64,000 bases of DNA from Petroclostridium sp. X23 (GCF_030013905.1 NZ_CP124862.1:2607051-2671050); one strand, 5' to 3'; shown: positions 38,520-48,452, counted from the first letter of the stretch. Program-made: numbers and translations. Notes: generated by a model from the sequence alone, not told the origin.

Positions 38520-39767
38520 ATGCAAAAAAAAGAATGTATTGCCATGTTGCTGGCTGGAGGTCAAGGCAGCAGATTAGGACTTCTCACCAAAAAGCTAGCT
38601 AAACCTGCTGTTCCATTTGGCGGGAAATACCGTATTATTGATTTTACTCTGAGCAACTGTGCAAACTCCAATATAGATACAGTAGGAGTTCTAACACAGT
38701 ATCAACCACTTGTTTTAAATTCATACATAGGTATCGGCAGTCCCTGGGACTTGGATCGTAAAAACGGAGGAGTTATCGTGCTCCCTCCCTACGTAAGACA
38801 AAAAGGCGGTGAATGGTACACAGGAACTGCAAATGCCATTTATCAAAACATTGATTTTATTGATCAATATAATCCTGAACATGTTCTTATCCTATCCGGA
38901 GACCATATTTATAAAATGGACTATTCTCTCATGTTGGAATATCACAAGAAAAAAGACGCTGATGCAACCATTTCGGTAATAGAAGTACCCTGGGATGAAG
39001 CCAGCCGCTTTGGAATCATGAATACCAATAAAGATAACCTAGTAAAGAGCTTTGATGAAAAACCCAATATCCCCAAAAACAATTTAGCTTCTATGGGTGT
39101 TTACATATTCAATTGGTCTGTCCTTAGACGTTACCTGATTGAAGACGAGCAAGACCCTGGATCCAGCAATGATTTTGGTAAAAATATCATCCCAAAGATG
39201 TTAAATAACAGATTAAAGCTTTATGCTTACCCATTTGAAGGTTACTGGAAAGATGTAGGAACCCTTGAAAGCTATTGGCAAGCAAATATGGACCTTGTCT
39301 CCGATCATCCCAAACTTGACCTTTATGATTCCAAATGGAAAATATATTCTGTCAATCCAACCCAGCCGCCTAACTATATTGCAGCAGAAGCTAACGTTCG
39401 GCGTTCACTTATAAATGAAGGCTGCATGATTTTTGGAGAAGTAGAAAATAGTGTATTGTTCCCGGGGGTTTCAGTAGGCGCAGGAAGTAAAATAGAAAAC
39501 TCGGTAATCCTGCCCAATGTAAGCATTGGTAATAATGTACGTATTGAAAATGCTATCATCTGCGAGAGGACGATCATTTCTGACGGATGCCAAATCGGAT
39601 ATGGCCATACCGTAAGTAATCCGGCAGTTAATATAGATGCACCACCACAAATTACTGTCATTGCAGAAAATATCATTATTCCGAAAAATCTGAAAATAGA
39701 AAAGAATGCACGAATCAGTTTGGAAAATATAGAAGATCTTCAATTCAAATCCTGCAGTGTATCGTAA
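38520..39767 (+). CDS. glgC: Glucose-1-phosphate adenylyltransferase, catalytic subunit
   Basis: Makes ADP-glucose from ATP and glucose 1-phosphate. It shows the nucleotide-binding [20 protein letters not shown], the substrate motif [21 protein letters not shown] and GDHIYKMDY, and a C-terminal left-handed beta helix of hexapeptides ([20 protein letters not shown]). The 415 residues are normal. It is first gene of a glgC-glgD-glgA-glgP operon with GAGGAGG before the ATG. Confidence 0.96.
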   Translation: MQKKECIAMLLAGGQGSRLGLLTKKLAKPAVPFGGKYRIIDFTLSNCANSNIDTVGVLTQYQPLVLNSYIGIGSPWDLDRKNGGVIVLPPYVRQKGGEWYTGTANAIYQNIDFIDQYNPEHVLILSGDHIYKMDYSLMLEYHKKKDADATISVIEVPWDEASRFGIMNTNKDNLVKSFDEKPNIPKNNLASMGVYIFNWSVLRRYLIEDEQDPGSSNDFGKNIIPKMLNNRLKLYAYPFEGYWKDVGTLESYWQANMDLVSDHPKLDLYDSKWKIYSVNPTQPPNYIAAEANVRRSLINEGCMIFGEVENSVLFPGVSVGAGSKIENSVILPNVSIGNNVRIENAIICERTIISDGCQIGYGHTVSNPAVNIDAPPQITVIAENIIIPKNLKIEKNARISLENIEDLQFKSCSVS

Positions 39768-39810
39768 TAGTTCACGGTTCGCTAAATAAGTTAAGAAGGG
39801 ATTGATAACA

Positions 39811-40926
39811 ATGATGAGAGATGTACTCGGAATTATTAACAATACTAAGAATGATACATATTTAAAAGAAATAACACATAAACGTTCTGTGGCTTCGGTA
39901 CCCATTGGAGGAAGATATAGAATCGTTGATTTCGCATTATCTAATATGGTGAATTCGGGCATCCGCAATGTAGGCATTCTGGTACAAAATAAATACGCCT
40001 CACTGATGGATCACCTGCGTTCAGGAAAAGAATGGGATCTGGATCGAAAGAGGGATGGCTTGTTCATCCTTCCCCCCTCCCCCGATTATTTTACATCCGT
40101 ACGTAAAGGAGATTTGGAAAACCTCTATAATAATCTTAGCTATATTTCCAGAAGCCGACAGAAATATGTAATAATATCCGGAGCAAATATCATCTGCAAT
40201 ATCGACTATACCGACGCGCTTAAATTTCATGAAGATATGAATGCCGACATCACCATTATCTATCACCAATGTCCAACTACTACGGATTATTCCCAATGCA
40301 CCGTAATGGAAATATCTGATGAAAGTCGTGTGACAAGAATGGAATTTAGCCCTGTCAACGCGAAGACTGATAATTTATCGATGGAAATGTATATTATTGA
40401 GCGCGAACTGCTTATAGATATTATTGATGAATGTACTTCCAGAGGCGATTACGATTTCATAAAGGATGCTATTATTAAAAATGTCGATAAACTTAATATA
40501 TATGGCTACCTTTATAGTTCTTATGTCGCAAGGATCAATTCCATTCAGAGCTATTACAAACATAATATGGACTTACTGAACCCTATTATATGGAAACAAT
40601 TATTTTCCAATCCTGGGTTGATCTATACGAAAGTAAAAGACCAAGCACCGGTAAAATATATGGAACACTCAGAGGTTAAAAATGCTTTAGTTGCCAATGG
40701 ATGTGTGATTGAAGGAAAAGTAGAAAATAGTATTCTGTTTAGAGGAGTCCAAATACATAAAGGGGCACATATCAAAAATAGCATTATTATGGAAAAATGC
40801 GTTATTGACGAGAACGTTATGCTGGAAAATGTGATTTTAGATAAAGAGGTTCATATCACCAAAGGAAAGAAACTAATAGGAGTTCAGGAATACCCTGTGA
40901 TACTTGAGAAAAAAGCTGTGATTTAA
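39811..40926 (+). CDS. glgD: GlgD, regulatory subunit of ADP-glucose pyrophosphorylase
   Basis: GlgC paralogue of 371 residues that in other Firmicutes forms a heteromer with GlgC and modulates it. It retains the fold (VPIGGRYRIVDFALSNMVNS, beta-helix C-terminus with ENSILFRGVQIHKGAHIKNS). It lacks the GGQGSRL nucleotide loop, which begins instead GIINNTKNDTYL, and lacks the catalytic GDHIYKMD (here SGANIICNIDY). ATG 39811 or 39814 follows AAGAAGGG. Confidence 0.93.
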   Translation: MMRDVLGIINNTKNDTYLKEITHKRSVASVPIGGRYRIVDFALSNMVNSGIRNVGILVQNKYASLMDHLRSGKEWDLDRKRDGLFILPPSPDYFTSVRKGDLENLYNNLSYISRSRQKYVIISGANIICNIDYTDALKFHEDMNADITIIYHQCPTTTDYSQCTVMEISDESRVTRMEFSPVNAKTDNLSMEMYIIERELLIDIIDECTSRGDYDFIKDAIIKNVDKLNIYGYLYSSYVARINSIQSYYKHNMDLLNPIIWKQLFSNPGLIYTKVKDQAPVKYMEHSEVKNALVANGCVIEGKVENSILFRGVQIHKGAHIKNSIIMEKCVIDENVMLENVILDKEVHITKGKKLIGVQEYPVILEKKAVI

Positions 40927-40941
40927 AGGAGGATGACATCA

Positions 40942-42369
40942 ATGAAAATACTTTATGTTGCTTCTGAAGCGTACCCCTTTACTAATGAAAATTTACAAGC
41001 TGGTACCGTACATCACCTATCTTCGGAACTTAAAAAACAAGACATAGACATTAGGGTTATTATGCCCCATTACGGCAGCATTCCAAATGATATCAAAGAA
41101 AAAATGTCATGGAAAAAAAGCTTTACAGTCCCTCTTGGATGGAGAAACCAGTTTTCCGATCTGGAAGAGTTAAAATCTGAGAATATCCGTTACTATTTCA
41201 TTGAAAACCAGCACTACTTTAACCGCAAGAACCTATACGGGTATGATGATGATGCAGAACGTTTTGCTTTCTTCTGCCGTGCGGTTTTAGAGGCGCTCCC
41301 TTTGATTGGCTTTCAGCCCGATATCATTCACTGTCACGACTGGCCTACGGGAATGCTTAGCGTTTTTTTAAAAGCTCATTATGCCAAACATCCATTTTAT
41401 AAAAATATTCACACCATATTTACCCTATATGGCTTAAAAATCCAAGGCATATTCCCTCGGGAAATTCTTGACGATCTGCTAAGTCTTAATGAAGAATACT
41501 TTACATTGGACGGTTTGGAATTTTATGGTCAGGTAAACTATCTCAAAGGCGGAGCCGCCTATTCCGATATCATTACCACTGTTAGCGAGCATTACGCACA
41601 AGAAATACAAACACCATTTTTGGGTGAAGGCCTGGACGGTTTTTTTAAGAAACACAGCGAAAATATTTTTGGAATTTTAAATGGATTAGATTATACCCAA
41701 TATGACCCTGCCTCCGATCCCTATATTTTTGTTAACTATCAACGGTCATTAAAAAAGAAGGCAGAAAACAAGAAAAAACTCCAAGCCTACCTGAACCTTC
41801 CTGTGGATGAAAATATTCCGCTGATATCCGTGATTTCTCCTCTAACATGCACAAAAGGAGTAGATATCATTTCTTATAATCTTGAGACACTTGTATCAAA
41901 AAATATTCAAATGATTATCTCAGGTCAGGGTCCGGAACAATTCGAAGCACAATTAAGAGATTTTTCCGCTAAGTATCCCGATAAAATCTCTGTTATTCTT
42001 TCCGAAAGCAATGCCCTCACTTATAAAATATATGCGGCATCGGATATTTTGCTATTCCCGCCCCTATGCGAACCCTATACGCCCCATATATTCGCCGGAT
42101 TAAGATACGGGGCTGTCCCGGTCGCCAGTGATACTGGCTGTTTAAAAGATGTGGTACACCCCTTTCATGCGGATTCCCAAGAGGGTACGGGCTTTATATT
42201 TTCAAACAGCAGTCCTGACAGCATGATAGAAGCACTAGAACAGGCTCTGGATTCATATCATGATAAAGATACCTGGAATAAGATCGTTAGCTCCGCATTA
42301 AAAACCCGGTTAAATTGGAATGATACCGCACAACAGTATTTAACTCTTTATCATTCACTATCAAGTTGA
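40942..42369 (+). CDS. glgA: Glycogen synthase homologue with altered active-site motifs
   Basis: GT5-type protein of 475 residues; ATG 40942 sits 9 nt after GGAGG. Fold markers are present: MKILYVASEAYPF, HCHDWPTGMLSVFLKAHY, DIITTVSEHYAQEIQTPFLG and GILNGLDYTQYDPASDP. Motifs that normally bind ADP-glucose are changed. The N-terminal K-x-G-G-L loop reads TNENLQAGTVHHL, the H-N-x-x-x-Q-G stretch is YGLKIQG, and E-P-C-G-L is EPYTPHIF while T-G-G-L is TGCL. It is in the glg operon between glgD and glgP. By position it is GlgA, but it may be weakly active, inactive or regulatory. Another glgA could exist elsewhere. Confidence 0.8.
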   Translation: MKILYVASEAYPFTNENLQAGTVHHLSSELKKQDIDIRVIMPHYGSIPNDIKEKMSWKKSFTVPLGWRNQFSDLEELKSENIRYYFIENQHYFNRKNLYGYDDDAERFAFFCRAVLEALPLIGFQPDIIHCHDWPTGMLSVFLKAHYAKHPFYKNIHTIFTLYGLKIQGIFPREILDDLLSLNEEYFTLDGLEFYGQVNYLKGGAAYSDIITTVSEHYAQEIQTPFLGEGLDGFFKKHSENIFGILNGLDYTQYDPASDPYIFVNYQRSLKKKAENKKKLQAYLNLPVDENIPLISVISPLTCTKGVDIISYNLETLVSKNIQMIISGQGPEQFEAQLRDFSAKYPDKISVILSESNALTYKIYAASDILLFPPLCEPYTPHIFAGLRYGAVPVASDTGCLKDVVHPFHADSQEGTGFIFSNSSPDSMIEALEQALDSYHDKDTWNKIVSSALKTRLNWNDTAQQYLTLYHSLSS

Positions 42370-42396
42370 ATTAAATAATTGGATATTGCAAGTCAA

Positions 42397-42489
42397 CGGA
42401 ACGCCACGGGGGGCGTTCCCTACGAATTGTAAATCATGTATGAATGGAATTTGGTGTTCTATGTAGGGAACGGCCCCTGTGCCGTTCCG
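42397..42489. repeat. GC-rich inverted repeat, variant copy
   Basis: CGGAACGCCACGGGGGGCGT followed by TCCCTAC, and GTAGGGAACGGCCCCTGTGC followed by CGTTCCG, enclose about 40 bp. It keeps the GTAGGG/CCCTAC boundary of the family, but here those ends face inward. It is between glgA and glgP (gap 42370-42547). Confidence 0.75.
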
Positions 42490-42547
42490 ACTCAAATCTT
42501 TAATTCAACTTATATATCAAGCTGATTCTCAAATTTGGAGGTAATGT

Positions 42548-44980
42548 ATGTTCAAAAATAAAGAAACGTTTAAGGAAGCTTTTATTGAAAAATTGGCTAC
42601 TGTCCACGGAACCACTCTTGATCTAGCAACAGATATGGAAAAATATACCGCACTCGGAAACCTGATACGTGACTACATCACTCAAAAATGGATAGAAACC
42701 AATAACCAATATATGAAAAACAATCAAAAGGAAATGTATTATTTCTCTCTAGAGTTTTTATTGGGAAAGCTTCTCGGCTCCAATCTCTTAAATTTGGGGA
42801 TTGCCGATGCATGTAAAGAGGTACTGCAAGAACTGGATATTGACCTTGATATGATTGAAAATATGGAATCGGACGCGGGACTAGGCAATGGCGGACTTGG
42901 ACGATTGGCAGCCTGTTTCCTCGACTCCCTCGCCTCTCTTCAATTACCCGGACACGGCTGCGGAATCAGGTATAAATACGGATTGTTTGAGCAAAAAATC
43001 GTAGACGGATACCAAGTTGAATTACCGGATAACTGGCTCAAGTTCGGAAATGTGTGGGAAATCCGCAAGCCTGACAAAGCTGTAGAAGTCAAATTTGGCG
43101 GTAATATAAGAACTGAAATATCTGACGGCGACATGGTTTTTATTCACGAAAATTACGATAGTGTCCTCGCCGTCCCTTATGATACTCCTATTGTAGGATA
43201 TGAAAACAACACGGTGAATACCCTGCGCTTATGGAGTGCCGAACCGTCAACAAAGGATTTTGACTTTTCGTCTTTTAGCCGCGGCGATTATATGAAAGCC
43301 GTAGAGTATAAATATTCGGTTGAAGCGATTTCACAAGTTCTCTATCCTGATGACAGCAACTTTGAAAATAAGATATTGAGACTGAAACAGCAGTACTTTT
43401 TTGTGTCTGCAGGTCTGCAAAGCATTATACGAAGATACAAGAAAAAGCATAAAAACTTCTTCTCTTTCGCCGACAGGATAGGAATACATATTAATGATAC
43501 CCACCCTGTATTGGCCATACCTGAATTAATGCGTATTCTTATGGATGAAGAAGGGTTGGGTTGGGATGAGGCATGGCGTATTACCACGTCCACCATTTCT
43601 TATACCAACCACACCATTATGTCGGAGGCATTGGAGAAATGGCCTGTAGATGCTTTTAAATCCCTCCTCCCCAGAATCTTTATGATCATAAATGAAATCA
43701 ATGAACGGTTCTGCAAAGAGGCTTGGAATAGATATGCCGGTGACTGGGATAGAATCCACCATATGGCGATTATCGCAGACGGATATGTGAAAATGGCTCA
43801 CCTTGCCATTGTCGGAAGCTACAGTATTAACGGTGTAGCTAAGCTGCACACCAAAATACTTAGAAAAGAAGTGATGAAGGATTTTTATGAATTTTTTCCT
43901 TACAAGTTTAATAACAAAACCAACGGGATTACCCATCGGAGATGGTTATTAAAAGCCAACCCCTCTCTTGCATCCCTCATCACCGATACCATCGGTCCAA
44001 GTTGGGTCCAGCATCCTCATGATCTGATAAAACTGACCAGATATGCGGATGATGCTTCGGTACTTGAAAAGTTATACAAGATAAAGATGGAGAATAAACA
44101 ACTGCTTTCTTCGCTAATCAAAAATAAATACGACATCACCCTAGATACGGCATCTATATTTGATGTGCAAGTAAAACGTATACACGCGTATAAAAGACAA
44201 TTACTGAATGTATTTCACATTATGGACCTTTATAACCGGCTTCGTGAAAACCCTGACTTGGATATTGCACCGCGTACCTTTATTTTTGGAGGCAAAGCAG
44301 CACCTGGCTATTATATCGCGAAATTATCCATTAAACTCATAAACACCCTCGCCTCCATCATTAACAATGATAAAACGATTAAAGATAAAATCAAAGTAGT
44401 ATTCTTAGAAAACTATAACGTGTCGCTTGCGGAGAAGATCTTCCCCGCTTCGGACGTGAGCGAGCAGATTTCCACAGCCAGCAAAGAAGCATCGGGTACG
44501 GGAAACATGAAATTCATGATGAACGGTGCTATAACTATCGGTACTATGGATGGAGCCAATATAGAGATCACTGAAGAAGTAGGAAATGAAAATATCTTTA
44601 TATTGGGACTTACTTCAGATGAAGTGCTGAATTTTTATCGTTACGGCGGATATAACGCATGGGATATATATAACAGCGATGCTAGAGTCAAGATGATCCT
44701 CAACCAAATGATCAACGGCTTTTTACCGGATGAAAAGGAACAATTTAGGAATATCTTCAATTACCTTTTATATAACAATGATGAGTACTTCGTTTTGAAG
44801 GATTTTGCTTCTTATGTTGATACACAAAACAGGCTGGAGCAAAAATTCAAGAATAAAAATAAGTGGTATAAGATGTCAGCTAATAACATTGCTCATTCAG
44901 GCAAGTTCTCCAGCGATGGAACGATACATGAATATGCGGTAGGGATATGGAAGATTGACCCAACGCATATTAGTGAATAG
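42548..44980 (+). CDS. glgP: Glycogen/starch phosphorylase
   Basis: Releases glucose 1-phosphate from alpha-1,4-glucans using PLP and phosphate. The 810 residues include LGNGGLGRLAACFLDSLASL, the H-x-N-D-T-H-P motif (IHINDTHPVLAIPELMRIL) and the PLP site EASGTGNMKFMMNGAITIGT with its lysine. GGAGG lies 4 nt before the ATG. It is last of the glg operon and followed by a strong hairpin. Confidence 0.96.
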   Translation: MFKNKETFKEAFIEKLATVHGTTLDLATDMEKYTALGNLIRDYITQKWIETNNQYMKNNQKEMYYFSLEFLLGKLLGSNLLNLGIADACKEVLQELDIDLDMIENMESDAGLGNGGLGRLAACFLDSLASLQLPGHGCGIRYKYGLFEQKIVDGYQVELPDNWLKFGNVWEIRKPDKAVEVKFGGNIRTEISDGDMVFIHENYDSVLAVPYDTPIVGYENNTVNTLRLWSAEPSTKDFDFSSFSRGDYMKAVEYKYSVEAISQVLYPDDSNFENKILRLKQQYFFVSAGLQSIIRRYKKKHKNFFSFADRIGIHINDTHPVLAIPELMRILMDEEGLGWDEAWRITTSTISYTNHTIMSEALEKWPVDAFKSLLPRIFMIINEINERFCKEAWNRYAGDWDRIHHMAIIADGYVKMAHLAIVGSYSINGVAKLHTKILRKEVMKDFYEFFPYKFNNKTNGITHRRWLLKANPSLASLITDTIGPSWVQHPHDLIKLTRYADDASVLEKLYKIKMENKQLLSSLIKNKYDITLDTASIFDVQVKRIHAYKRQLLNVFHIMDLYNRLRENPDLDIAPRTFIFGGKAAPGYYIAKLSIKLINTLASIINNDKTIKDKIKVVFLENYNVSLAEKIFPASDVSEQISTASKEASGTGNMKFMMNGAITIGTMDGANIEITEEVGNENIFILGLTSDEVLNFYRYGGYNAWDIYNSDARVKMILNQMINGFLPDEKEQFRNIFNYLLYNNDEYFVLKDFASYVDTQNRLEQKFKNKNKWYKMSANNIAHSGKFSSDGTIHEYAVGIWKIDPTHISE

Positions 44981-45012
44981 CTAATAGTGAATAGTGAATA
45001 ATTAATAGTTAA
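44974..45012. repeat. GTGAATA/TTAATAG heptamer array
   Basis: GTGAATAGCTAATAGTGAAT and onward to TTAATAGTTAATAG keep a 7-bp period with drifting units. The array starts inside the last codons of glgP, so it has reached the end of the gene. Confidence 0.65.
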
Positions 45013-45020
45013 TAGTTGTT

Positions 45021-45063
45021 AATGTACAATGGACATTATTCGTCGTCCATTGTACATTTTTTT
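45021..45063. terminator. Bidirectional terminator glgP / glpX
   Basis: AATGTACAATGGAC and GTCCATTGTACATT form a perfect 14-bp stem around ATTATTCGTC, followed by TTTTT. It serves the convergent glgP and glpX. Each arm is made of two heptamers (AATGTAC and AATGGAC) also found at 11024-11330. Confidence 0.8.
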
Positions 45064-46059
45064 CTAGATGTTTGTTTCCAATTTCAGTTCTTTTGACGGA
45101 ATAGTTTTATATTGCAGATTGTGGTCGGTCTGTATATACCGCATGGTCTTAGTTTTATTTCTCATTACCAGTGAGTGGGAAATAGCTTTGGAACCGGTAA
45201 ATTTTATGCCCGGAAGCAAGTCGCCATCTGTAATGCCCGTACACGCAAATATGATGTTCTTCCCTTTAGCCAGTTCTTTTGCAAAATACACTTTATTGAT
45301 ATCATAACCACTGGAAACCACTTTTTCCATTTCCTGCTCATCTTTAGGAACCAGCTTTATCTGCATATCACCGTCCATGCATCGGATAGCTGCCGCAGCC
45401 AATACTGCTTCCGGCGCTCCTCCGATCCCAAGATATAAGTCAATCCTTCCATCATCCATGCAGGTTGCTATTGCAGCAGCGACATCCCCATCTGGGATCA
45501 GCTTTATGCGGGCACCACATTCCCGTATTTCACGAATACTCTCTAGATGTCTTTCGCGGTCTAATATGGCTACCGTTAGCTCATGAACTGTTTTATTAAG
45601 CTTGGCGGCAGCAACTTTCAAGTTTTCCCTTATGCTGCAATTAATATCTATAAATCCTTTCAATTTAGGTCCATACGCCAGTTTTCTTACATAGAAGCAA
45701 GGGAGATAAGCGATAGAATCCTTTTCCCCTACCGCAATCACTGCCAAAGCATTGGGAAGTCCATTCGCTACAAGACGGGTCCCATCAATAGGGTCCACTG
45801 CAATATCTACTTCAGGTGTATTTTCCATCCAGCTTCCTACCTGTTCCCCAATATACAGCATTGGAGCTTCGTCCTTCTCTCCTTCACCAATAACAATTCG
45901 ACCTTTAATGTCCAATAAATCAAGCATGCCTCTCATCCCGTCTACAGCTGCTTTATCCGCATTATTTTTATCTCCGTTTCCCATCCATCGACTTGCCTTT
46001 AGTGCAGCAACCTCTGTAACTCTCACCATATTTAGAGAAATCTCTCTTTGCAAATCCAA
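45064..46059 (-). CDS. glpX: Class II fructose-1,6-bisphosphatase
   Basis: Gluconeogenic phosphatase of the GlpX type. Lithium-sensitive-phosphatase motifs are visible: GEGEKDEAPMLYIGE, VDIAVDPIDGTRLVANGLPN and GIGGAPEAVLAAAAIR. The start is TTG 46059 behind GGGGGG (331 residues). It faces glgP, so gluconeogenesis and glycogen genes are neighbours. A good sigma-A promoter lies upstream. Confidence 0.95.
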   Translation of the reverse strand: MDLQREISLNMVRVTEVAALKASRWMGNGDKNNADKAAVDGMRGMLDLLDIKGRIVIGEGEKDEAPMLYIGEQVGSWMENTPEVDIAVDPIDGTRLVANGLPNALAVIAVGEKDSIAYLPCFYVRKLAYGPKLKGFIDINCSIRENLKVAAAKLNKTVHELTVAILDRERHLESIREIRECGARIKLIPDGDVAAAIATCMDDGRIDLYLGIGGAPEAVLAAAAIRCMDGDMQIKLVPKDEQEMEKVVSSGYDINKVYFAKELAKGKNIIFACTGITDGDLLPGIKFTGSKAISHSLVMRNKTKTMRYIQTDHNLQYKTIPSKELKLETNI

Positions 46060-46112
46060 ATAGAACCCCCCATTTAGTTATTTTTTGCCATATATTAACT
46101 TTGACTACTCTC

Positions 46113-46142
46113 ATTATATTCTTATATGACATCTTTAGTCAA
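46113..46142 (-). promoter_or_regulatory. Sigma-A promoter of glpX
   Basis: On the minus strand TTGACT (46142-46137) and TATAAT (46118-46113) are 18 bp apart, placed about 50 nt before the TTG start. Confidence 0.65.
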
Positions 46143-46234
46143 GAAAACTGCATTATTTTAAATATTAAAATAACTTCATAAAAGTCATGAAACAAGTTAT
46201 AAAATTAATATATTAAATATGGGAGGGATGCAAA

Positions 46235-46339
46235 ATGCACAAAGAACAGGAAACAGTGTACATTTCAACTAAAATATTTGATAAGGAGGGTAAGAAAATC
46301 GAGGAAACCGTATATGAGATCTCAATAAAAGACCGGTAG
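46235..46339 (+). CDS. 34-residue hypothetical protein
   Basis: ATG 46235 follows GGGAGGG at 7 nt and opens a 34-codon frame, MHKEQETVYISTKIFDKEGK and on to SIKDR. It is charged, hydrophilic and looks like two beta strands with a turn. No family recognised. The strong ribosome binding site and good codons argue for a real small gene. It is divergent from glpX and followed by a GC-rich repeat. Confidence 0.5.
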   Translation: MHKEQETVYISTKIFDKEGKKIEETVYEISIKDR

Positions 46340-46459
46340 AAGCAAACAAATTCTAATATTTCCTATAAGGTTGTTTACACATCATTATATTTTATTTCTG
46401 GTGCTAACTACTTATATTTAACCCTGTAATTTGCTAAAGTATATATCTTGCGAGTTTTT

Positions 46460-46526
46460 GTAGGGCGGCCATTGGTCGTCCGCTAACATTACATTACCCA
46501 ATAGGGACGCGCAATGCGCGTCCCTA
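46460..46526. repeat. GC-rich repeat half-site plus perfect palindrome
   Basis: GTAGGGCGGCCATTGGTCGT followed by CCGC (half-site of the family), then TAGGGACGCGCA-A-TGCGCGTCCCTA (46502-46526), a perfect 12-bp hairpin. It lies just after the cysK stop and may end that gene's transcript. Confidence 0.7.
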
Positions 46527-46536
46527 TAATTTCAGC

Positions 46537-47439
46537 TTAGAGCAGCGAAGTACTAAAGTATCTTTCTGCCCGATCCGCAAGAACAGTAGCAATCACTTTA
46601 TCTTCACCGTATTTATCTGCCAGATATTGCGCTGCCCAAGCATTGGCACCGGACGATGTTCCTACAAGCAGCCCCTCAACCCGTGCCAGCAGTCTTGCAG
46701 TTTCAATGGCATCATCGTCAGTAACTTCTACTACCTCATCTATCAGAAATGTGTCCAATACAGGAGGTATAAATCCATCCCCTATTCCCTGTATCTTATG
46801 AAGGCCAGGCTCATCTCCTAAAAGCGCGGAAACGTTTTTAGGTTCCACTGCCGCTATTAAACATTTTGGGTTTTTTTCTTTTAAATATCTTCCCACACCA
46901 CCCAATGTTCCTCCGCTTCCCAATCCTGATACAAAGATATCTACCTTCCCGTCCAACTGATTCCATATCTCAGGTCCGGTAGTAAGATAATGAATCTTAG
47001 GATTATCAGCATTTTCAAACTGCTGTGGCACAAAAATAGATGAATCCTGAGCAGCACGCTTTTTAACTTCCTCAACCGCACCTCCGATGCTCTTTTCAGC
47101 GGGTGTTAGTACTAATTCCGCTCCAAATGCAGCTATAATTTTTTTTCTTTCTTCACTCATATTTTCCGGCATTACCACAACAACGCGGTAGCCTTTCTGA
47201 GTACCGGCAAACGATAATCCGATACCGGTATTTCCCGACGTAGGTTCCATAATGGTCATCCCAGGTTTTAAGCTGCCCCGCCTTTCAGCTTCTTCAATCA
47301 TAAATTTTGCGATTCGGTCCTTTATACTTCCACCAGGATTAAGAAACTCCGCCTTGGCAAAGATTTTTTTCTTTGACATTTTCTCAAGAGAGATCATAGG
47401 TGTATTACCAATCATATCAAGAATAGATTTGCTATTCAT
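46537..47439 (-). CDS. cysK: Cysteine synthase (O-acetylserine sulfhydrylase)
   Basis: PLP enzyme that makes cysteine from O-acetylserine and sulfide. The PLP lysine is in NPGGSIKDRIAKF, the substrate loop in EPTSGNTGIGLSF, and the phosphate loop is GLGSGGTLGG. ATG 47439 has AAGGAGG 8 nt upstream (300 residues); the longer frame to 47478 is not supported. It is monocistronic here. Length and motifs fit CysK; CysM-type use of other substrates is possible. Confidence 0.93.
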   Translation of the reverse strand: MNSKSILDMIGNTPMISLEKMSKKKIFAKAEFLNPGGSIKDRIAKFMIEEAERRGSLKPGMTIMEPTSGNTGIGLSFAGTQKGYRVVVVMPENMSEERKKIIAAFGAELVLTPAEKSIGGAVEEVKKRAAQDSSIFVPQQFENADNPKIHYLTTGPEIWNQLDGKVDIFVSGLGSGGTLGGVGRYLKEKNPKCLIAAVEPKNVSALLGDEPGLHKIQGIGDGFIPPVLDTFLIDEVVEVTDDDAIETARLLARVEGLLVGTSSGANAWAAQYLADKYGEDKVIATVLADRAERYFSTSLL

Positions 47440-47856
47440 ACCGTACTCCTCCTTAATAATTATAGATTCAAAAATCAAGCGGATGTAATGCTATAATATT
47501 TATTCCATTGTAGCTTACTTATAGATTTAAACTTGTGCTATATTATATTACTTATCCATCCTCAAGTTCCTTTATAAGTTAGAAATACTTTCCTACATTA
47601 CAAAAAAATTATTATATGCAATCATATGATAGATATTCATACCTATCGCATACTAAAAATAGCAAAAACGACTTAGTATTTATAATATATTAATATTATC
47701 TCAATAAATAAGTCAATAATATTTAGGAAGGAATTTGGTACAATAAGTAGAATATATTTATGTATAATAAAGCTAAAATAACATGGGTGACTATAATGCA
47801 CTCATTGTTACACATATAGAAAATAATAACATCACCATTTTTAGGAGGAGACGAAT
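47440..47856. other. AT-rich divergent gap between cysK and the LOG gene
   Basis: 417 bases, AT-rich. I find no open frame, T-box, S-box or strong inverted repeat. It must hold both promoters. Confidence 0.4.
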
Positions 47857-48435
47857 ATGACAGTTTCATTAAGCAAAATATGTATCTTTTGTGGCTCGAG
47901 TTTTGGAAAAAATACTCAATATAAGGAACAAGCGCAAAAACTCGGAAAGCACTTGGCACTGAATAACATCGAGCTTGTTTATGGCGGTGGCAACGTCGGG
48001 CTCATGGGCGAACTCGCGCGTTCGGTATTGGAAGGAGAAGGGAAAGTCACGGGAGTGATTCCTAAAAAGCTGTATGATATGGTAGATCATGTTGAATTGA
48101 CCGAACTTCATATCGTTGATAATATGCATCAAAGAAAAGCAAAAATGTATGATCTCGCTGATGGCTTCATCGCTTTACCCGGTGGGATCGGAACCCTTGA
48201 AGAATTAGCCGAAGTATTTACCTGGTATCAATTAGGCTATCATCAAAAACCGGTTGGTATTTTAAATATAAATAATTTTTTTGACAGTCTGATGAAATTT
48301 CTAGGGCACATGACACATGAAGGGTTTTTGAAACATGAACATGAAGAAAAACTTATTATTGCTAATACCGCAGAAGAGTTAATTGATAAAATGTTACATC
48401 ACCAGGCGGTAAAATTAGATAAATGGGTTAAATAG
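47857..48435 (+). CDS. LOG family protein (nucleotide 5'-monophosphate phosphoribohydrolase type)
   Basis: Rossmann-fold protein of 192 residues. The signature PGGIGTLEELAEV (about 108-120) and the VYGGGNVGLMGELA loop define the LOG family, which cleaves nucleoside 5'-monophosphates (cytokinin-riboside type in plants). AGGAGG precedes the ATG. In bacteria the physiological role is uncertain. Confidence 0.92.
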   Translation: MTVSLSKICIFCGSSFGKNTQYKEQAQKLGKHLALNNIELVYGGGNVGLMGELARSVLEGEGKVTGVIPKKLYDMVDHVELTELHIVDNMHQRKAKMYDLADGFIALPGGIGTLEELAEVFTWYQLGYHQKPVGILNINNFFDSLMKFLGHMTHEGFLKHEHEEKLIIANTAEELIDKMLHHQAVKLDKWVK

Positions 48436-48452
48436 AGTTGGATTAAATAAAG

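Noticed and set aside
39471..39977. Minus-strand frame of 168 codons under glgC/glgD
   Set aside because: Overlaps two well-supported genes and shows no family motif.
43526..43936. Antisense frame of 136 codons in glgP
   Set aside because: Shadow of a highly conserved phosphorylase region.
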